Source of the DNA: Fulvivirga sp. M361
Lineage (GTDB): Bacteria > Bacteroidota > Bacteroidia > Cytophagales > Cyclobacteriaceae
Assembly: GCF_007097395.1 (NCBI RefSeq)
Contig: NZ_VKDC01000029.1
Location: 1 to 64,000 of the forward strand
Length of the DNA stretch: 64,000 bases
Direction: 5' to 3'
The notes below the pieces were generated by a model, which ran no database searches, was not told where the DNA came from, and saw nothing but the letters and a program-made list of their open reading frames with translations. Of the stretch, positions 17,551-26,675 are shown in pieces; the stretch's first letter is position 1; each line of letters opens with the position of its first letter. A program made the position numbers and the translations under genes.

Positions 17551-18928
17551 TGTCTTTTTCTGCTATGGACTGGTTATTGACATAAACACTTTTGATATGA
17601 TGATCTTTCACATCTTCTAAAAAGACAGGCTTACGGGCATCTTCCCCTTTGCGGTAGATATGAATATTATCTAGTGTAAGGCCTTTTACATGTCTTACAT
17701 AAAAACCATAAGCCGGTAAGGTGCCTGTTAAATGAAATTCCGGCCACCATCCTTCTAATACATCGAGGGTATATTCTTTAATGTCCGTCTTTGCTGCGTC
17801 TTCTGCTGTTCCGCCGCCTGGTACTATAAATTGAATATTGCTAAAAAGAATGTTTTCTATGTCATGTCCCGGCATGCCAGTGATGTAAAATGCGGCGTCT
17901 TTGTCCAGTTCGCTGTTATCTGCAATGATGTTGCTGAAAATAAAGTTATGCATGGATTTCATAGACGGGTATACCCCTTCAGGGGATCCTACAAAGGCAC
18001 GTTGCTGCGCAAAGGTCATGAATACCGGCCTGGGCACATTTTTCATAGTAAGGTTCGTAAAGGTCATGTTCTTCATCTCGCCCCCCTCATTCATCTGGAT
18101 TTTCAGTCCTGCATCCTGGATATCGTTAAACGTGCAATTACTTACGGTTACGGATTCAAAGTCTCCGCGCGACAATAAACCAATACGCATTCCGGCCCAT
18201 TTGCTGGTGAAAGTACAATTAGTGACCGTAACATTTTTACAGGGCTTTTCCGGGTCTGAAGCCTGAAGGCAAATAGAATCGTCGCTCGTATCGAATGAGC
18301 TATTGGAAACCCGCACATTGGTACAGCCATCGAAGTCCAGACCATCTCCATTATGGTTTACCCTGCTGCGGATGCTGATCCCGTCTACCACAATGTTATC
18401 GCAATAGATCCATGCGGACGTCCATGCTGCGGGATTTATGAGCGTTACATCACGGATATGTATGTTCTGACAATTCAAAAAACGGATCATCATGGGGCGA
18501 CCGGTTTTATTGTTGAAGTTTTCAGGGTGTCCATTGCCGTCAATGGCGCCATAACCTTCTATTGCAAAAGACTTCGCATCTTGGGCAAAGATGAGGCACT
18601 TGTCCATGTGGGGTTCATTTTTATATTGATTTCGGAAGGTGTTTTCAGCATAATCTTTTATATCCGGGCTACCCATAAGTACTGCTCCGCCTTCTATGTG
18701 GAGTGTTACAAAATCCTTCATGAAAATGGTGCCGATCACCACGGTTTTTCCTGCGGGAATTAATACAAGCCCTCCACCGTTTTCAGTACAGGCGTCTACA
18801 GCAGCCTGGACCGCTTTGGTGTCTTTGGTACGGCCATCTGCCCTGGCGCCAAAATCCATTACATTAAAATCTTTTGCCAATAACTGCAGAGGCAATAGAA
18901 AAAAGAGTAGGTATTTAAAGCAATTCAT
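17528..18928 (-). CDS. GH28-family (polygalacturonase-like) beta-helix hydrolase
   Basis: 466 residues from ATG 18928, which begins a signal peptide (MNCFKYLLFFLLPLQLLA); a GTG at 18964 would add 12 residues. The pectate-lyase-like N-terminus FNVMDFGARADG is followed by a right-handed beta-helix with GH28 landmarks: NGDGLDFDG, DTSDDSICL and GLKIQ. The canonical HG pair is not obvious (MRIGLLSRGD instead), so substrate may differ from homogalacturonan. Exported glycan hydrolase in one operon with the sulfatase, overlapping it by 23 nt. Confidence 0.8.
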   Translation of the reverse strand: MNCFKYLLFFLLPLQLLAKDFNVMDFGARADGRTKDTKAVQAAVDACTENGGGLVLIPAGKTVVIGTIFMKDFVTLHIEGGAVLMGSPDIKDYAENTFRNQYKNEPHMDKCLIFAQDAKSFAIEGYGAIDGNGHPENFNNKTGRPMMIRFLNCQNIHIRDVTLINPAAWTSAWIYCDNIVVDGISIRSRVNHNGDGLDFDGCTNVRVSNSSFDTSDDSICLQASDPEKPCKNVTVTNCTFTSKWAGMRIGLLSRGDFESVTVSNCTFNDIQDAGLKIQMNEGGEMKNMTFTNLTMKNVPRPVFMTFAQQRAFVGSPEGVYPSMKSMHNFIFSNIIADNSELDKDAAFYITGMPGHDIENILFSNIQFIVPGGGTAEDAAKTDIKEYTLDVLEGWWPEFHLTGTLPAYGFYVRHVKGLTLDNIHIYRKGEDARKPVFLEDVKDHHIKSVYVNNQSIAEKDIVQSNKK

Positions 18929-19003
18929 AGATATACTAAAATCTGTTTTCCGGATAAAAAGCACGCCATTTACGCCTGCTAAAATGTGTATAGGTAGACA
19001 CTG

Positions 19004-20404
19004 CTACTTTGACGTCATAAGGTCAGTAACATCAACGAGCAACCTCTCTTCCCTTTTATCTTCACCTGCAATGCTAAACGTTACATTATTCATTTCTAAC
19101 GTAGAGATATGTCGGGCATACATCCCATAAGCCGGTAGTACGCCGAAAAAGCTAAATTCCGGGTAATCGGTTTCCATCTCTTCAATGTCCGGATCGCGAT
19201 GTTCTTTTTTACCGCCGCCGGGTAATTTAACGGTTATATTTTCGAGGTGCACCTTGCCAATTTTATGCTTTTGGGTCCCTGATATAAAAATACCGGAAGG
19301 AGGGGAGACCCTGGATTCATCAACGGAACGGGTAACGGCAGTCACATTGCTTATTTTTACATCATTGATGCTGCCCACTTCTTGCTTTGGTGCATCGCGA
19401 TACGTGCGCAGCCGCTCTCCTAAACGTATAAAAACAGGCATGTCTACATTTTCCATCCGGATGCTGTTAATGGCAATGTTATAGATATCTGCGCCATCCA
19501 CGCTTAGTATTTTAATGCCCCCTCCTTTTGTATTGTGGAGGTCACAATTCCGTATGGCAATATCATAAAAATCACCCATTGATTCGGTACCGAATTTGAT
19601 CGTACCCCAGTCGCTTTTCAATCGGCAATTACTTACTTCGATATGATGTGCAGGCTTAGGACTGGTAGTTTTGAAGCAGATGGCGTCATCACCACTGTCT
19701 ATATCACAATTTCGGATGATGGCGTCGTAACTTGAATCCAGATCGATACCGTCGTTGTTGGCATTAGCATGGCTGTATATTTTGACACCTTCCATTAAAA
19801 TATCCGAACATTGATAGTAGTGCACGGTCCATGCAGCCGGTTGCCGTAGCTCAACGTCTTTCACTACAATACCGGCGGAACGGACAAACCGCAATAAAAA
19901 AGGCCTGTTTTTGGCATGCTTGTTAAACACGGTTTTACTTACATCAAGACGTTGGGTCAGCTGTGTAAAATGCGCTTGCTTAAACAAATGCCCCCGGCCA
20001 TCGATCCGGCCTTGGCCTGTCACGGAAACATTGCGGACGTCCAATGCACCTACCAGGCATTTTCCCCGTTCCTGCCCCGTGGCATCTACAAAGCCATCTA
20101 TACTGATGTAATCCATCGGATTCTCACTTCCCAGCAGTTGTGCACTTTGGTCTACTTTAAGGGCTACATTGTTTTTTAGCAAAATAGTGCCTGACAGGTA
20201 GGTGCCATCGCTGATCAGCACTGTGCCACCGCCAGCTTCACTACAGGCGTCAATGGCCTTCTGTATGGCTATTGTGTTTATTGTGGCGCTATCTCCTATA
20301 GCACCAAACTCCAGCACGTTCCAGGTTTTATCTGATGACTGACAACCTGTAAATGGATGAGATATCAGGATGAGAAGTATTCCGTTGATGAAAGATCGCA
20401 CCAT
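19004..20404 (-). CDS. GH28-family lipoprotein
   Basis: 466 residues from ATG 20404. The start is set by the lipoprotein signal ending HPFTGC; the frame extends to 20479 but that adds 25 residues ahead of the signal. The N-terminal WNVLEFGAIGDS and beta-helix landmarks NNDGIDLDS, DSGDDAICF and FGTESMGD match GH28 relatives. The mature protein would be anchored in a membrane. It is the first gene of a three-gene operon (75 nt before the next), with a related fold but clearly diverged sequence, so the two GH28 enzymes may act on different linkages. Confidence 0.8.
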   Translation of the reverse strand: MVRSFINGILLILISHPFTGCQSSDKTWNVLEFGAIGDSATINTIAIQKAIDACSEAGGGTVLISDGTYLSGTILLKNNVALKVDQSAQLLGSENPMDYISIDGFVDATGQERGKCLVGALDVRNVSVTGQGRIDGRGHLFKQAHFTQLTQRLDVSKTVFNKHAKNRPFLLRFVRSAGIVVKDVELRQPAAWTVHYYQCSDILMEGVKIYSHANANNDGIDLDSSYDAIIRNCDIDSGDDAICFKTTSPKPAHHIEVSNCRLKSDWGTIKFGTESMGDFYDIAIRNCDLHNTKGGGIKILSVDGADIYNIAINSIRMENVDMPVFIRLGERLRTYRDAPKQEVGSINDVKISNVTAVTRSVDESRVSPPSGIFISGTQKHKIGKVHLENITVKLPGGGKKEHRDPDIEEMETDYPEFSFFGVLPAYGMYARHISTLEMNNVTFSIAGEDKREERLLVDVTDLMTSK

Positions 20405-20630
20405 TTTATTGGGGTCACAGGTAGTAGTAGTTTTGAGGATAACTAATTTACTTTCTATGAGTGGCTTGCCTGTGAACAATGGTTTTACCTTGCCGATTTT
20501 TCTGGCAAAAGATAGCTACAGGTGAATTGCGTATTGTACCCTGACCATATCTCAAAAGGTCAAAAAAGAGCTTACCGTACCGGGCAGATTAAATATGAAA
20601 TGGCCTGAAGAGGTAAAGACCAAGCTTGTT

Positions 20631-21047
20631 TCAGGGATGTGCCGCCACCCAAACTTCACCGTCTTCAAAAATCTCTTTTTTCCAGATGGGCACGGTTTCC
20701 TTCAATGTGTCGATGGCGTACTGGCATGCTTCAAACGCTGCTTTGCGATGCGGAGCGGATACGGCTATGATGACAGGCACCTCACCTACTTCCAGACTAC
20801 CCACCCTATGGTGGATACTCACATGAAGTGTGTCCCACTGATGCGAGACGTATTCTGCAATCTTCAGCATTTCTTTTTTAGCCATAGGAACGAAGGATTC
20901 AAATTCCAGCCGTACTACTTTCTTTCCTTTCGTTTGGTTTCTTACCGTACCTACAAACACCACCATACCTCCGGCGGACGGGTCTGAAACAGCATCGTAA
21001 CATGCCTTTTCTGCTAATGGGTGTTCTGATAGTTGGATGTCAATCAT
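20631..21047 (-). CDS. moaE: Molybdopterin synthase catalytic subunit MoaE
   Basis: 138 residues, normal for MoaE. It pairs with MoaD to insert two sulfurs into cyclic pyranopterin monophosphate. Visible family blocks are GGMVVFVGTVRNQTKGK, LEFESFVPMA, IHHRVGSLEVGE, SAPHRKAAFEAC and the active-site KETVPIWKKE with its lysines. It lies 8 bp after moaD, so the subunits are made together. Confidence 0.93.
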   Translation of the reverse strand: MIDIQLSEHPLAEKACYDAVSDPSAGGMVVFVGTVRNQTKGKKVVRLEFESFVPMAKKEMLKIAEYVSHQWDTLHVSIHHRVGSLEVGEVPVIIAVSAPHRKAAFEACQYAIDTLKETVPIWKKEIFEDGEVWVAAHP

Positions 21048-21055
21048 AAGTCATA

Positions 21056-21298
21056 TTAGCCTCCGCTTACAGGTGGTATGATCACCACCTCGTCTCCTTC
21101 ATGCAGTAGGTAGTCATCGTTCTGGTAATCTTCATTGATGGCAAATTTTAAACTTTGCAATTTATTGAACTCAGGGTATTTGTTCGTCAAAGCGTTTTTA
21201 AGGTCAAGAATACTTGCAGGCGTATCAATGAAAAAACCCGTTGTAGTGCCTTTCATAATATCTTTTGCGATGCCGAACGCGATTAGTTTTACTTCCAT
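21056..21298 (-). CDS. moaD: Molybdopterin synthase sulfur-carrier subunit MoaD
   Basis: 80 residues, ubiquitin-like fold, ending in Gly-Gly (PPVSGG), where the thiocarboxylate is formed and passed to MoaE. The DEVVIIPPVSGG tail is diagnostic. It overlaps sufU by 10 nt. No MoeB-type adenylating enzyme is seen in this window, so activation must come from elsewhere. Confidence 0.92.
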   Translation of the reverse strand: MEVKLIAFGIAKDIMKGTTTGFFIDTPASILDLKNALTNKYPEFNKLQSLKFAINEDYQNDDYLLHEGDEVVIIPPVSGG

Positions 21299-21726
21299 TG
21301 CTCCTCCTTAAGATGATGTGTTATTGCCTCCCAACTGGATTTGATACAATCTACCCTGCCATCAAAGTTTTTTAATTCATTTAATATTTTCAAGCATTCA
21401 TCATCAAAATCCATCGGCGTGATGCCCGTGAGTGATGCTATAAATGTATCGCCTAACGCTACTACTTCCTCTAACCTCTTGCCTTCTACTTTTCTGGCCA
21501 AAATAGAGGTTGAAGCCTTGGAGATGGCGCATCCAAACCCATGAAAATAGGCGGATTGAACAACACCTTCGCTCATGTCTAAGTACAATTGATATTTGTC
21601 TCCGCAGATGGGATTATAAGCTTCAATGACAGTATTGGCCTGCGCGTGTTTTTCAAAATGATAAGGTTCCTTACTTGCAGGAATGATTTTGCTCTTATAT
21701 AATATTTCTAACTCTTCTTTGGTCAT
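21289..21726 (-). CDS. sufU: SufU-like sulfur-transfer/Fe-S scaffold protein
   Basis: 145 residues. Three conserved cysteines are present: NPICGD (C41), GFGCAIS (C66) and RVDCIKSSW (C127). SufU accepts persulfide sulfur from SufS in a zinc-dependent manner. It overlaps sufS by 4 nt and moaD by 10 nt, placing it in the same operon; a role in feeding sulfur towards MoaD is inferred from this position. Confidence 0.88.
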   Translation of the reverse strand: MTKEELEILYKSKIIPASKEPYHFEKHAQANTVIEAYNPICGDKYQLYLDMSEGVVQSAYFHGFGCAISKASTSILARKVEGKRLEEVVALGDTFIASLTGITPMDFDDECLKILNELKNFDGRVDCIKSSWEAITHHLKEEQWK

Positions 21727-22931
21727 GACCAGAACTTAATTAAAGCGATTAACGATGCCTTCAATTGGTCTATATCATCTCGTGTGTTATAAATAGAGAA
21801 AGAAGCCCGGATGGTAGCGCCTAAGCCGAGTGATGCGAGAAGCGGCTGTGTACAATGTGTTCCCGCCCGAACGGCTATCTGGTCCTGGTTCAGAAAAGAA
21901 GCTACATCGTGAGGATGAATGTCGGTTACCGTAAAGGACACTATACCAGATCGTCCGGATGGGCTACCCACAACATTAATTTCGGGAACAGTGTTTAACG
22001 TTGCCACGCAATAATCCGTCAGGTCCCGGATATGGTTACTTACATCAGTCTTATCCAATGATCCAATATAATCTATCGCAGCGCCCAAACCAATGACACC
22101 TGAAATGTTGGCCGTTCCTGCTTCCAGGTTAAAAGGAAAATCTCTAAAGGTGGTGCGTTCGTTCGTTACCTCCCTGATCATACCTCCTCCTACATTGTAC
22201 GGCAGTACTTCTCCAAGGTGTTTTTCTGCTACCTGCAGTATACCCACGCCAAAGGGGGCAAACATTTTATGACCGGAAAACGCCAGGAAATCATATTCCA
22301 TTTGGTCCAAACTTAACGCACAATGGGAAATACTCTGTGCCGCATCGATCAAAACCGGAATATTTTTCTTATGTGCCATCGCAATGATGTCTTCAATAGG
22401 GTTTACTGTACCTAAAGTATTTGATATATGATTGATGGCCACCAATTTCGTTTTGCTATCTATCAGTGCCCTGAGTTTATTCATATCAAGGTTGCCATGC
22501 GGATCGATGGGCACTATTCTTAGTTCTGCATGGTGGGTCTGTGTTAACACCTGCCAGGGAATAAAATTAGCATGGTGTTCCATGATGGTAGTGATCACAT
22601 TATCGCCCGGCATTATTTTTTTGGATAAATAGGACTGTGCTACAATGTTGATGGATTCTGTGGTGCCTTTGGTAAAAGCAACCGTATTGGAGTTTTCGGT
22701 GCCCAGAAAATGTGCCACTTTCGTCCGTATTTGTTCGTAACGCTTTGTAGCAGTACTGGAGAGATCGTACAGTCCACGATGGATATTAGCATTTTCAAAG
22801 GAGTCAAATCGTGTGACTGCCTCAATCACAGCCCTGGGCCGTTGAGTAGTGGCCGCATTATCCAGGTAGGATAGCCTGGGGTTGGCTTCAAAAATGGGAA
22901 ATGCGGACTTTATGGTAGTAACGGGCTTAAT
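21723..22931 (-). CDS. sufS: Cysteine desulfurase SufS; start codon unclear
   Basis: PLP enzyme releasing sulfur from cysteine. Seen: SGHKMFAPFGVGIL with the PLP lysine, DAAQSISH, and RAGTHCTQPL with the catalytic Cys. The first GTG (22829) begins at IEAVTRF, but in-frame codons upstream encode FPIFEANPRLSYLDNAATTQ, the conserved SufS N-terminus. No ATG, GTG or TTG exists between there and the upstream stop near 22970. ATT at 22931 (chosen here), or ATA at 22943 or 22913, would restore it. First gene of sufS-sufU-moaD-moaE, divergent from moaA. Confidence 0.85.
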   Translation of the reverse strand: MKPVTTIKSAFPIFEANPRLSYLDNAATTQRPRAVIEAVTRFDSFENANIHRGLYDLSSTATKRYEQIRTKVAHFLGTENSNTVAFTKGTTESINIVAQSYLSKKIMPGDNVITTIMEHHANFIPWQVLTQTHHAELRIVPIDPHGNLDMNKLRALIDSKTKLVAINHISNTLGTVNPIEDIIAMAHKKNIPVLIDAAQSISHCALSLDQMEYDFLAFSGHKMFAPFGVGILQVAEKHLGEVLPYNVGGGMIREVTNERTTFRDFPFNLEAGTANISGVIGLGAAIDYIGSLDKTDVSNHIRDLTDYCVATLNTVPEINVVGSPSGRSGIVSFTVTDIHPHDVASFLNQDQIAVRAGTHCTQPLLASLGLGATIRASFSIYNTRDDIDQLKASLIALIKFWS

Positions 22932-23022
22932 ATTTTGAGATATCTTTACAGGTAGAGAACGAACCGTAAATTAAAAGAGTTATTTAGATTGAGTGCCACT
23001 ATTTAACATTAATCAAAAGTAA

Positions 23023-24009
23023 ATGCTTGTCGATAACCATGGAAGGGAAATTAACTACCTGAGGTTAGCCGTCACAGACCGGTGTAACCTGCGGTGTTTT
23101 TACTGCATGCCTGAGCATGGTATCAAATACGTGAACCGTAAAGACCTGCTCACTTTTGAGGAAATGGCGCGATTGGTACGCGTTTTCGGAAGTATGGGTA
23201 TTTCGAAGGTAAGAATAACTGGCGGTGAGCCCTTTGTACGCAGGGGGATCATGGAGTTTCTGGATGAAATAACACAGATGGACGCCATCCGGGAAGTGAA
23301 CATTACTACCAACGGGACCTTCACAAAAGATAAGATACCAAGGTTGGAAGCTATGGGCATTAAATCGATCAATCTCAGCCTTGACAGCCTGGATAAGCAA
23401 CGTTTTTTTGACATTACGCGAAGAGATCTTTTTGATGATGTAATGTCTACTTACCACAGGCTGGTGGAGTCTTCCATTAAGGTCAAAATAAATATGGTGG
23501 TGATGGAAGGGAGGAATATCGAAGATATTTACTCCATGCTGGAACTTACGAAAAATGAAGATGTAGCCGTTCGTTTCATCGAAGAGATGCCATTTAACGG
23601 TACTGATGGTCAGGGCAATAGTTCTTTTTGGCCTATGAAACAGATCCTGGAGCACGTTGAAAGGAAATACGCCATTAAAAAATTGCAAGATGCTCCCAAC
23701 TCCACTTCCAGCAATTATAGCATTGATGGCTACAAAGGTTCTTTTGGGATTATTGCCGCTTATACACGTACCTTTTGTGGTACATGTAATCGGATCAGGT
23801 TAACACCCCAGGGCACATTACGAACCTGTTTGTATGGTGAGGGGAAAGTTAATTTCAGAGACCTTATCAGGGACGGGATGACGGACGATGAACTCGGCCA
23901 AAACCTGAAAAGGGTACTGAATGTGAGAGAAAAAGACGGGTTCGAGGCAGAAAAATTACGCGCCGGTGCTTCTCCGGCCTCAGAATCGATGGCAACGATC
24001 GGCGGATAA
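23023..24009 (+). CDS. moaA: GTP 3',8-cyclase MoaA
   Basis: 328 residues, a radical SAM enzyme that starts molybdenum cofactor synthesis from GTP. The N-terminal cluster CNLRCFYC (C21, C25, C28) binds SAM, ITGGEPFVRRG follows, and the C-terminal cluster Cys residues lie in FCGTCNRIRLTPQG and RTC. The C-terminal GG needed for activity is present (TIGG). moeA begins 2 bp after the stop. Confidence 0.95.
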   Translation: MLVDNHGREINYLRLAVTDRCNLRCFYCMPEHGIKYVNRKDLLTFEEMARLVRVFGSMGISKVRITGGEPFVRRGIMEFLDEITQMDAIREVNITTNGTFTKDKIPRLEAMGIKSINLSLDSLDKQRFFDITRRDLFDDVMSTYHRLVESSIKVKINMVVMEGRNIEDIYSMLELTKNEDVAVRFIEEMPFNGTDGQGNSSFWPMKQILEHVERKYAIKKLQDAPNSTSSNYSIDGYKGSFGIIAAYTRTFCGTCNRIRLTPQGTLRTCLYGEGKVNFRDLIRDGMTDDELGQNLKRVLNVREKDGFEAEKLRAGASPASESMATIGG

Positions 24010-24011
24010 AT

Positions 24012-25220
24012 ATGATTACTGTAGAAGAAGCATTACAAATTGTTCTTGACAATGCCCGGGACATCGGTATAGAAGAAATTCCATTGGAAGCTGCCATGGG
24101 CCGCGTACTGCGCGAAGAGGTAAGCGCTGACCGTGATTTTCCGCCGTATGATCGAATCACTATGGATGGTATTGCCATCCGCTATGATCGTTTTAAACAG
24201 GGATGTCGAACATTTCATATCGAAGGGGTAGTGGCGGCAGGAGCTGAAAAACAAAGCCTTAAAAACCCTGACGCCTGTCTGGAAGTAATGACAGGCGCTA
24301 TTATGCCTGGAGGAGCAGATACCGTGATACGTTATGAAGATATCCTCATTGATGAAGGTAAAGCCACTATTCAGCTCGATGCCCTTGTATTAGGTCAAAA
24401 CGTGCATGACCGTGGTGCGGACCGGGTAAAAGGACAAAAACTTCTCGAACAAGGGGTGCGTATTTCGGCAAGTGAAATAGGAGTGTGTGCCACGGTTGGT
24501 AAGCATCAAATTAAGGTAAGTCGACTGCCAAAAGCACTCGTACTGTCTACGGGCAATGAGTTAGTGGAAATTAACGAGATACCCCAGGACCACCAGATCA
24601 GAAAAAGTAATGTACATTGCGCTGCTTCTTTGTTAAGAAGTTATAAGGTACCGGTAGATATAGCCCACCTGATGGATGATTACGATGAGATTATTGTCAA
24701 AATGAAGGAATATCTGAATACCTACGACGTAATCTTGTTAAGTGGAGGCATTTCAAAGGGAAAGTTTGATTTCCTTCCGGATGCACTAAAAGAATCAGGA
24801 GTAAGGCAGTTGTTTCACAAGGTACGGCAACGTCCAGGAAAACCTTTTTGGTTTGGTCAATACGGCAATGATACGACGGTTTTTGCATTTCCAGGGAATC
24901 CTGTTTCCGGTTTTATGTGTTTGTTCCACTATTTTTTTCCGTGGTTAGAAAGCTCTACAGGTTGGATAGGCAACAAAGAACTTCCTGTGGCAGTCTTGGC
25001 TGAGGATATCCAATTCAAACCGGACTTGACCTACTTTTTACAGGTACAACTTCGTTTTGAGAAAGATGGAAGGATAGGGGCTTATCCAATGAAAGGCAAT
25101 GGCTCGGGAGATTTAGCTAATCTGACCAGCACTGACGCATTTTTAATCTTACCACAGGATACTGTTCATTTCAAAAAGGGTAGTATCTATCCATATATCG
25201 CTTTCAGAAGTATTTTTTAA
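24012..25220 (+). CDS. moeA: Molybdopterin molybdotransferase MoeA
   Basis: 402 residues, usual for MoeA. The enzyme inserts molybdate into adenylylated molybdopterin. Family blocks include DRDFPPYDRITMDGIAIR, EVMTGAIMPGGADTVIRYED, the MogA-like fold with LSTGNELVE and LLSGGISKGKFDFLP, and AFPGNPVSGF. It is co-transcribed with moaA. No separate MogA/MoaB gene is in the window. Confidence 0.93.
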   Translation: MITVEEALQIVLDNARDIGIEEIPLEAAMGRVLREEVSADRDFPPYDRITMDGIAIRYDRFKQGCRTFHIEGVVAAGAEKQSLKNPDACLEVMTGAIMPGGADTVIRYEDILIDEGKATIQLDALVLGQNVHDRGADRVKGQKLLEQGVRISASEIGVCATVGKHQIKVSRLPKALVLSTGNELVEINEIPQDHQIRKSNVHCAASLLRSYKVPVDIAHLMDDYDEIIVKMKEYLNTYDVILLSGGISKGKFDFLPDALKESGVRQLFHKVRQRPGKPFWFGQYGNDTTVFAFPGNPVSGFMCLFHYFFPWLESSTGWIGNKELPVAVLAEDIQFKPDLTYFLQVQLRFEKDGRIGAYPMKGNGSGDLANLTSTDAFLILPQDTVHFKKGSIYPYIAFRSIF

Positions 25221-25268
25221 GTAAATAAGTTAAGACTTAACCCCCCAATAGCTACTAAATACAAGTCT

Positions 25269-26675
25269 ATGCAAGTAATAGAAATTCAACCAACACCAGG
25301 AAACGATACTCAAAACGTTCAAAGTGCTATTAATGGTTTGAGCAATGGTATTGTACTATTTGGTCCGGGTATTTATACCCTGGACGCCATGATCAACTTA
25401 AAAGATAATGTTTCACTTATGGGTAAAGTGAAACATGGTGCTGTGATCAGAAAAACGAATAACGGCAACATGTTTTACGGAACAGCAGTTTCTGATGTTG
25501 AAATTAGTGGATTGAGTTTTGATGGTTTGAATAATCAATGTACCCCAATCGGTTTTGGAGGGAGTGCTTCTGCCGGAGACTGTTTCGGTTGTGGAGGAAC
25601 TCCCAGTAAAAGAATTTCTGTCAATGATAATCTCATTCAAAACATTGGAGGTGAGTTTGGATATGGTATTGTGTACTTGAATACACTAGATGCCACTATT
25701 TATAATAACCATTTAAGAAATGTATCGCGTGACGCCATCCAGGAGAAAAACTGTAAAAACCTTTCGATCATGGAGAACTTTGTTCTTAACGCCGGAGAAG
25801 CCGGTATTGATTTGCATTACCACGGTGAGATAAGAGGAGAAAATATTAATGTCACCTCAAATACCGTTCTAAACTCAGGGAACCATGGAATTGCGATAGG
25901 TGAAAACAATTGTTTTGTTGAGAATAATATAGTTAATAATTCGCAAGGATATGCTTTGATAATATCTAGTAGCTGTGAGAATGTCGTAATAAAAAGCAAT
26001 ACAATCATTGGTTCAAAAAGAGCAATATCCACTAATCCTGAGCTTCAATTAAAAAATCTATTTATTGATAATAATGTTATTAAGAACAGCGATGAATTTG
26101 CCATCATGATTGAAGATAAAATCGAACAGTGTTTTATTGCTAATAACGTTATTGAGAATTGGGGTAGCGCTTTTAACGGGATCAAGCTTAAGGGAAGGGG
26201 AGACGTAATGATTAAAAACAATAGATTAAGCTCATTACCCAATAGTGGAAATGCTATTTACTCAGATTATGATTTCAATATCCAATTGATAGAGAATATG
26301 ATCAATGGCACCCTGGATTTAAGAGGACCGAAACAATTGAAGCCATTGTACAACCGAAAATGGACTTTAGTATCTCAGGAGCAATATAATGAGACAGTAG
26401 AGGAGATCCTTAAACAAACCTTTCTGTTAAGAATTGATGTAGAATCAAATACAGCCTTGTGTGGTCTGGCCGTTATTAAATCTGACCCTAACAGCCAGGG
26501 AAACATGGCTGAGAAACTTGCCGGAGGGCCTGATTTAATTGTGGTAAATTATCCAGCCAATCTATATTCAAACCCTTCAAACAAATTGATTGTTGGTATA
26601 GGCTACGGAGGTCAACTAAGCGTATTCAACGGTTTGGCAGGTGGCGTAGAAGTATCCATTGGAATTCTATCCTGA
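25269..26675 (+). CDS. Right-handed beta-helix protein inside the Moco cluster
   Basis: 468 residues without signal peptide or membrane helix. Residues 10-350 are a pectate-lyase-like beta-helix with many NNxI-type turns (YNNHLRN, SNTVLNSG, VENNIVNNS, KSNTIIGS, NNRLSSLP). The last 110 residues, after an FLLRIDV block, are a distinct globular tail ending in GGVEVSIGILS. It may be a lyase, a surface protein exported without a classical signal, or a phage-tail-like fibre; none can be chosen. It lies 48 bp after moeA and overlaps the convergent mocA-like gene by 9 nt. Confidence 0.6.
   Translation: MQVIEIQPTPGNDTQNVQSAINGLSNGIVLFGPGIYTLDAMINLKDNVSLMGKVKHGAVIRKTNNGNMFYGTAVSDVEISGLSFDGLNNQCTPIGFGGSASAGDCFGCGGTPSKRISVNDNLIQNIGGEFGYGIVYLNTLDATIYNNHLRNVSRDAIQEKNCKNLSIMENFVLNAGEAGIDLHYHGEIRGENINVTSNTVLNSGNHGIAIGENNCFVENNIVNNSQGYALIISSSCENVVIKSNTIIGSKRAISTNPELQLKNLFIDNNVIKNSDEFAIMIEDKIEQCFIANNVIENWGSAFNGIKLKGRGDVMIKNNRLSSLPNSGNAIYSDYDFNIQLIENMINGTLDLRGPKQLKPLYNRKWTLVSQEQYNETVEEILKQTFLLRIDVESNTALCGLAVIKSDPNSQGNMAEKLAGGPDLIVVNYPANLYSNPSNKLIVGIGYGGQLSVFNGLAGGVEVSIGILS

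Noticed and set aside
18353-19130. Plus-strand frames over the GH28 genes
   Set aside because: They are shadows of two well-supported minus-strand genes.
20595-20987. 130-codon plus-strand frame over moaE
   Set aside because: It is antisense to a clearly recognised moaE and has no family features.
22950-23022. Moco riboswitch before moaA
   Set aside because: The leader is too short and shows no conserved paired structure.
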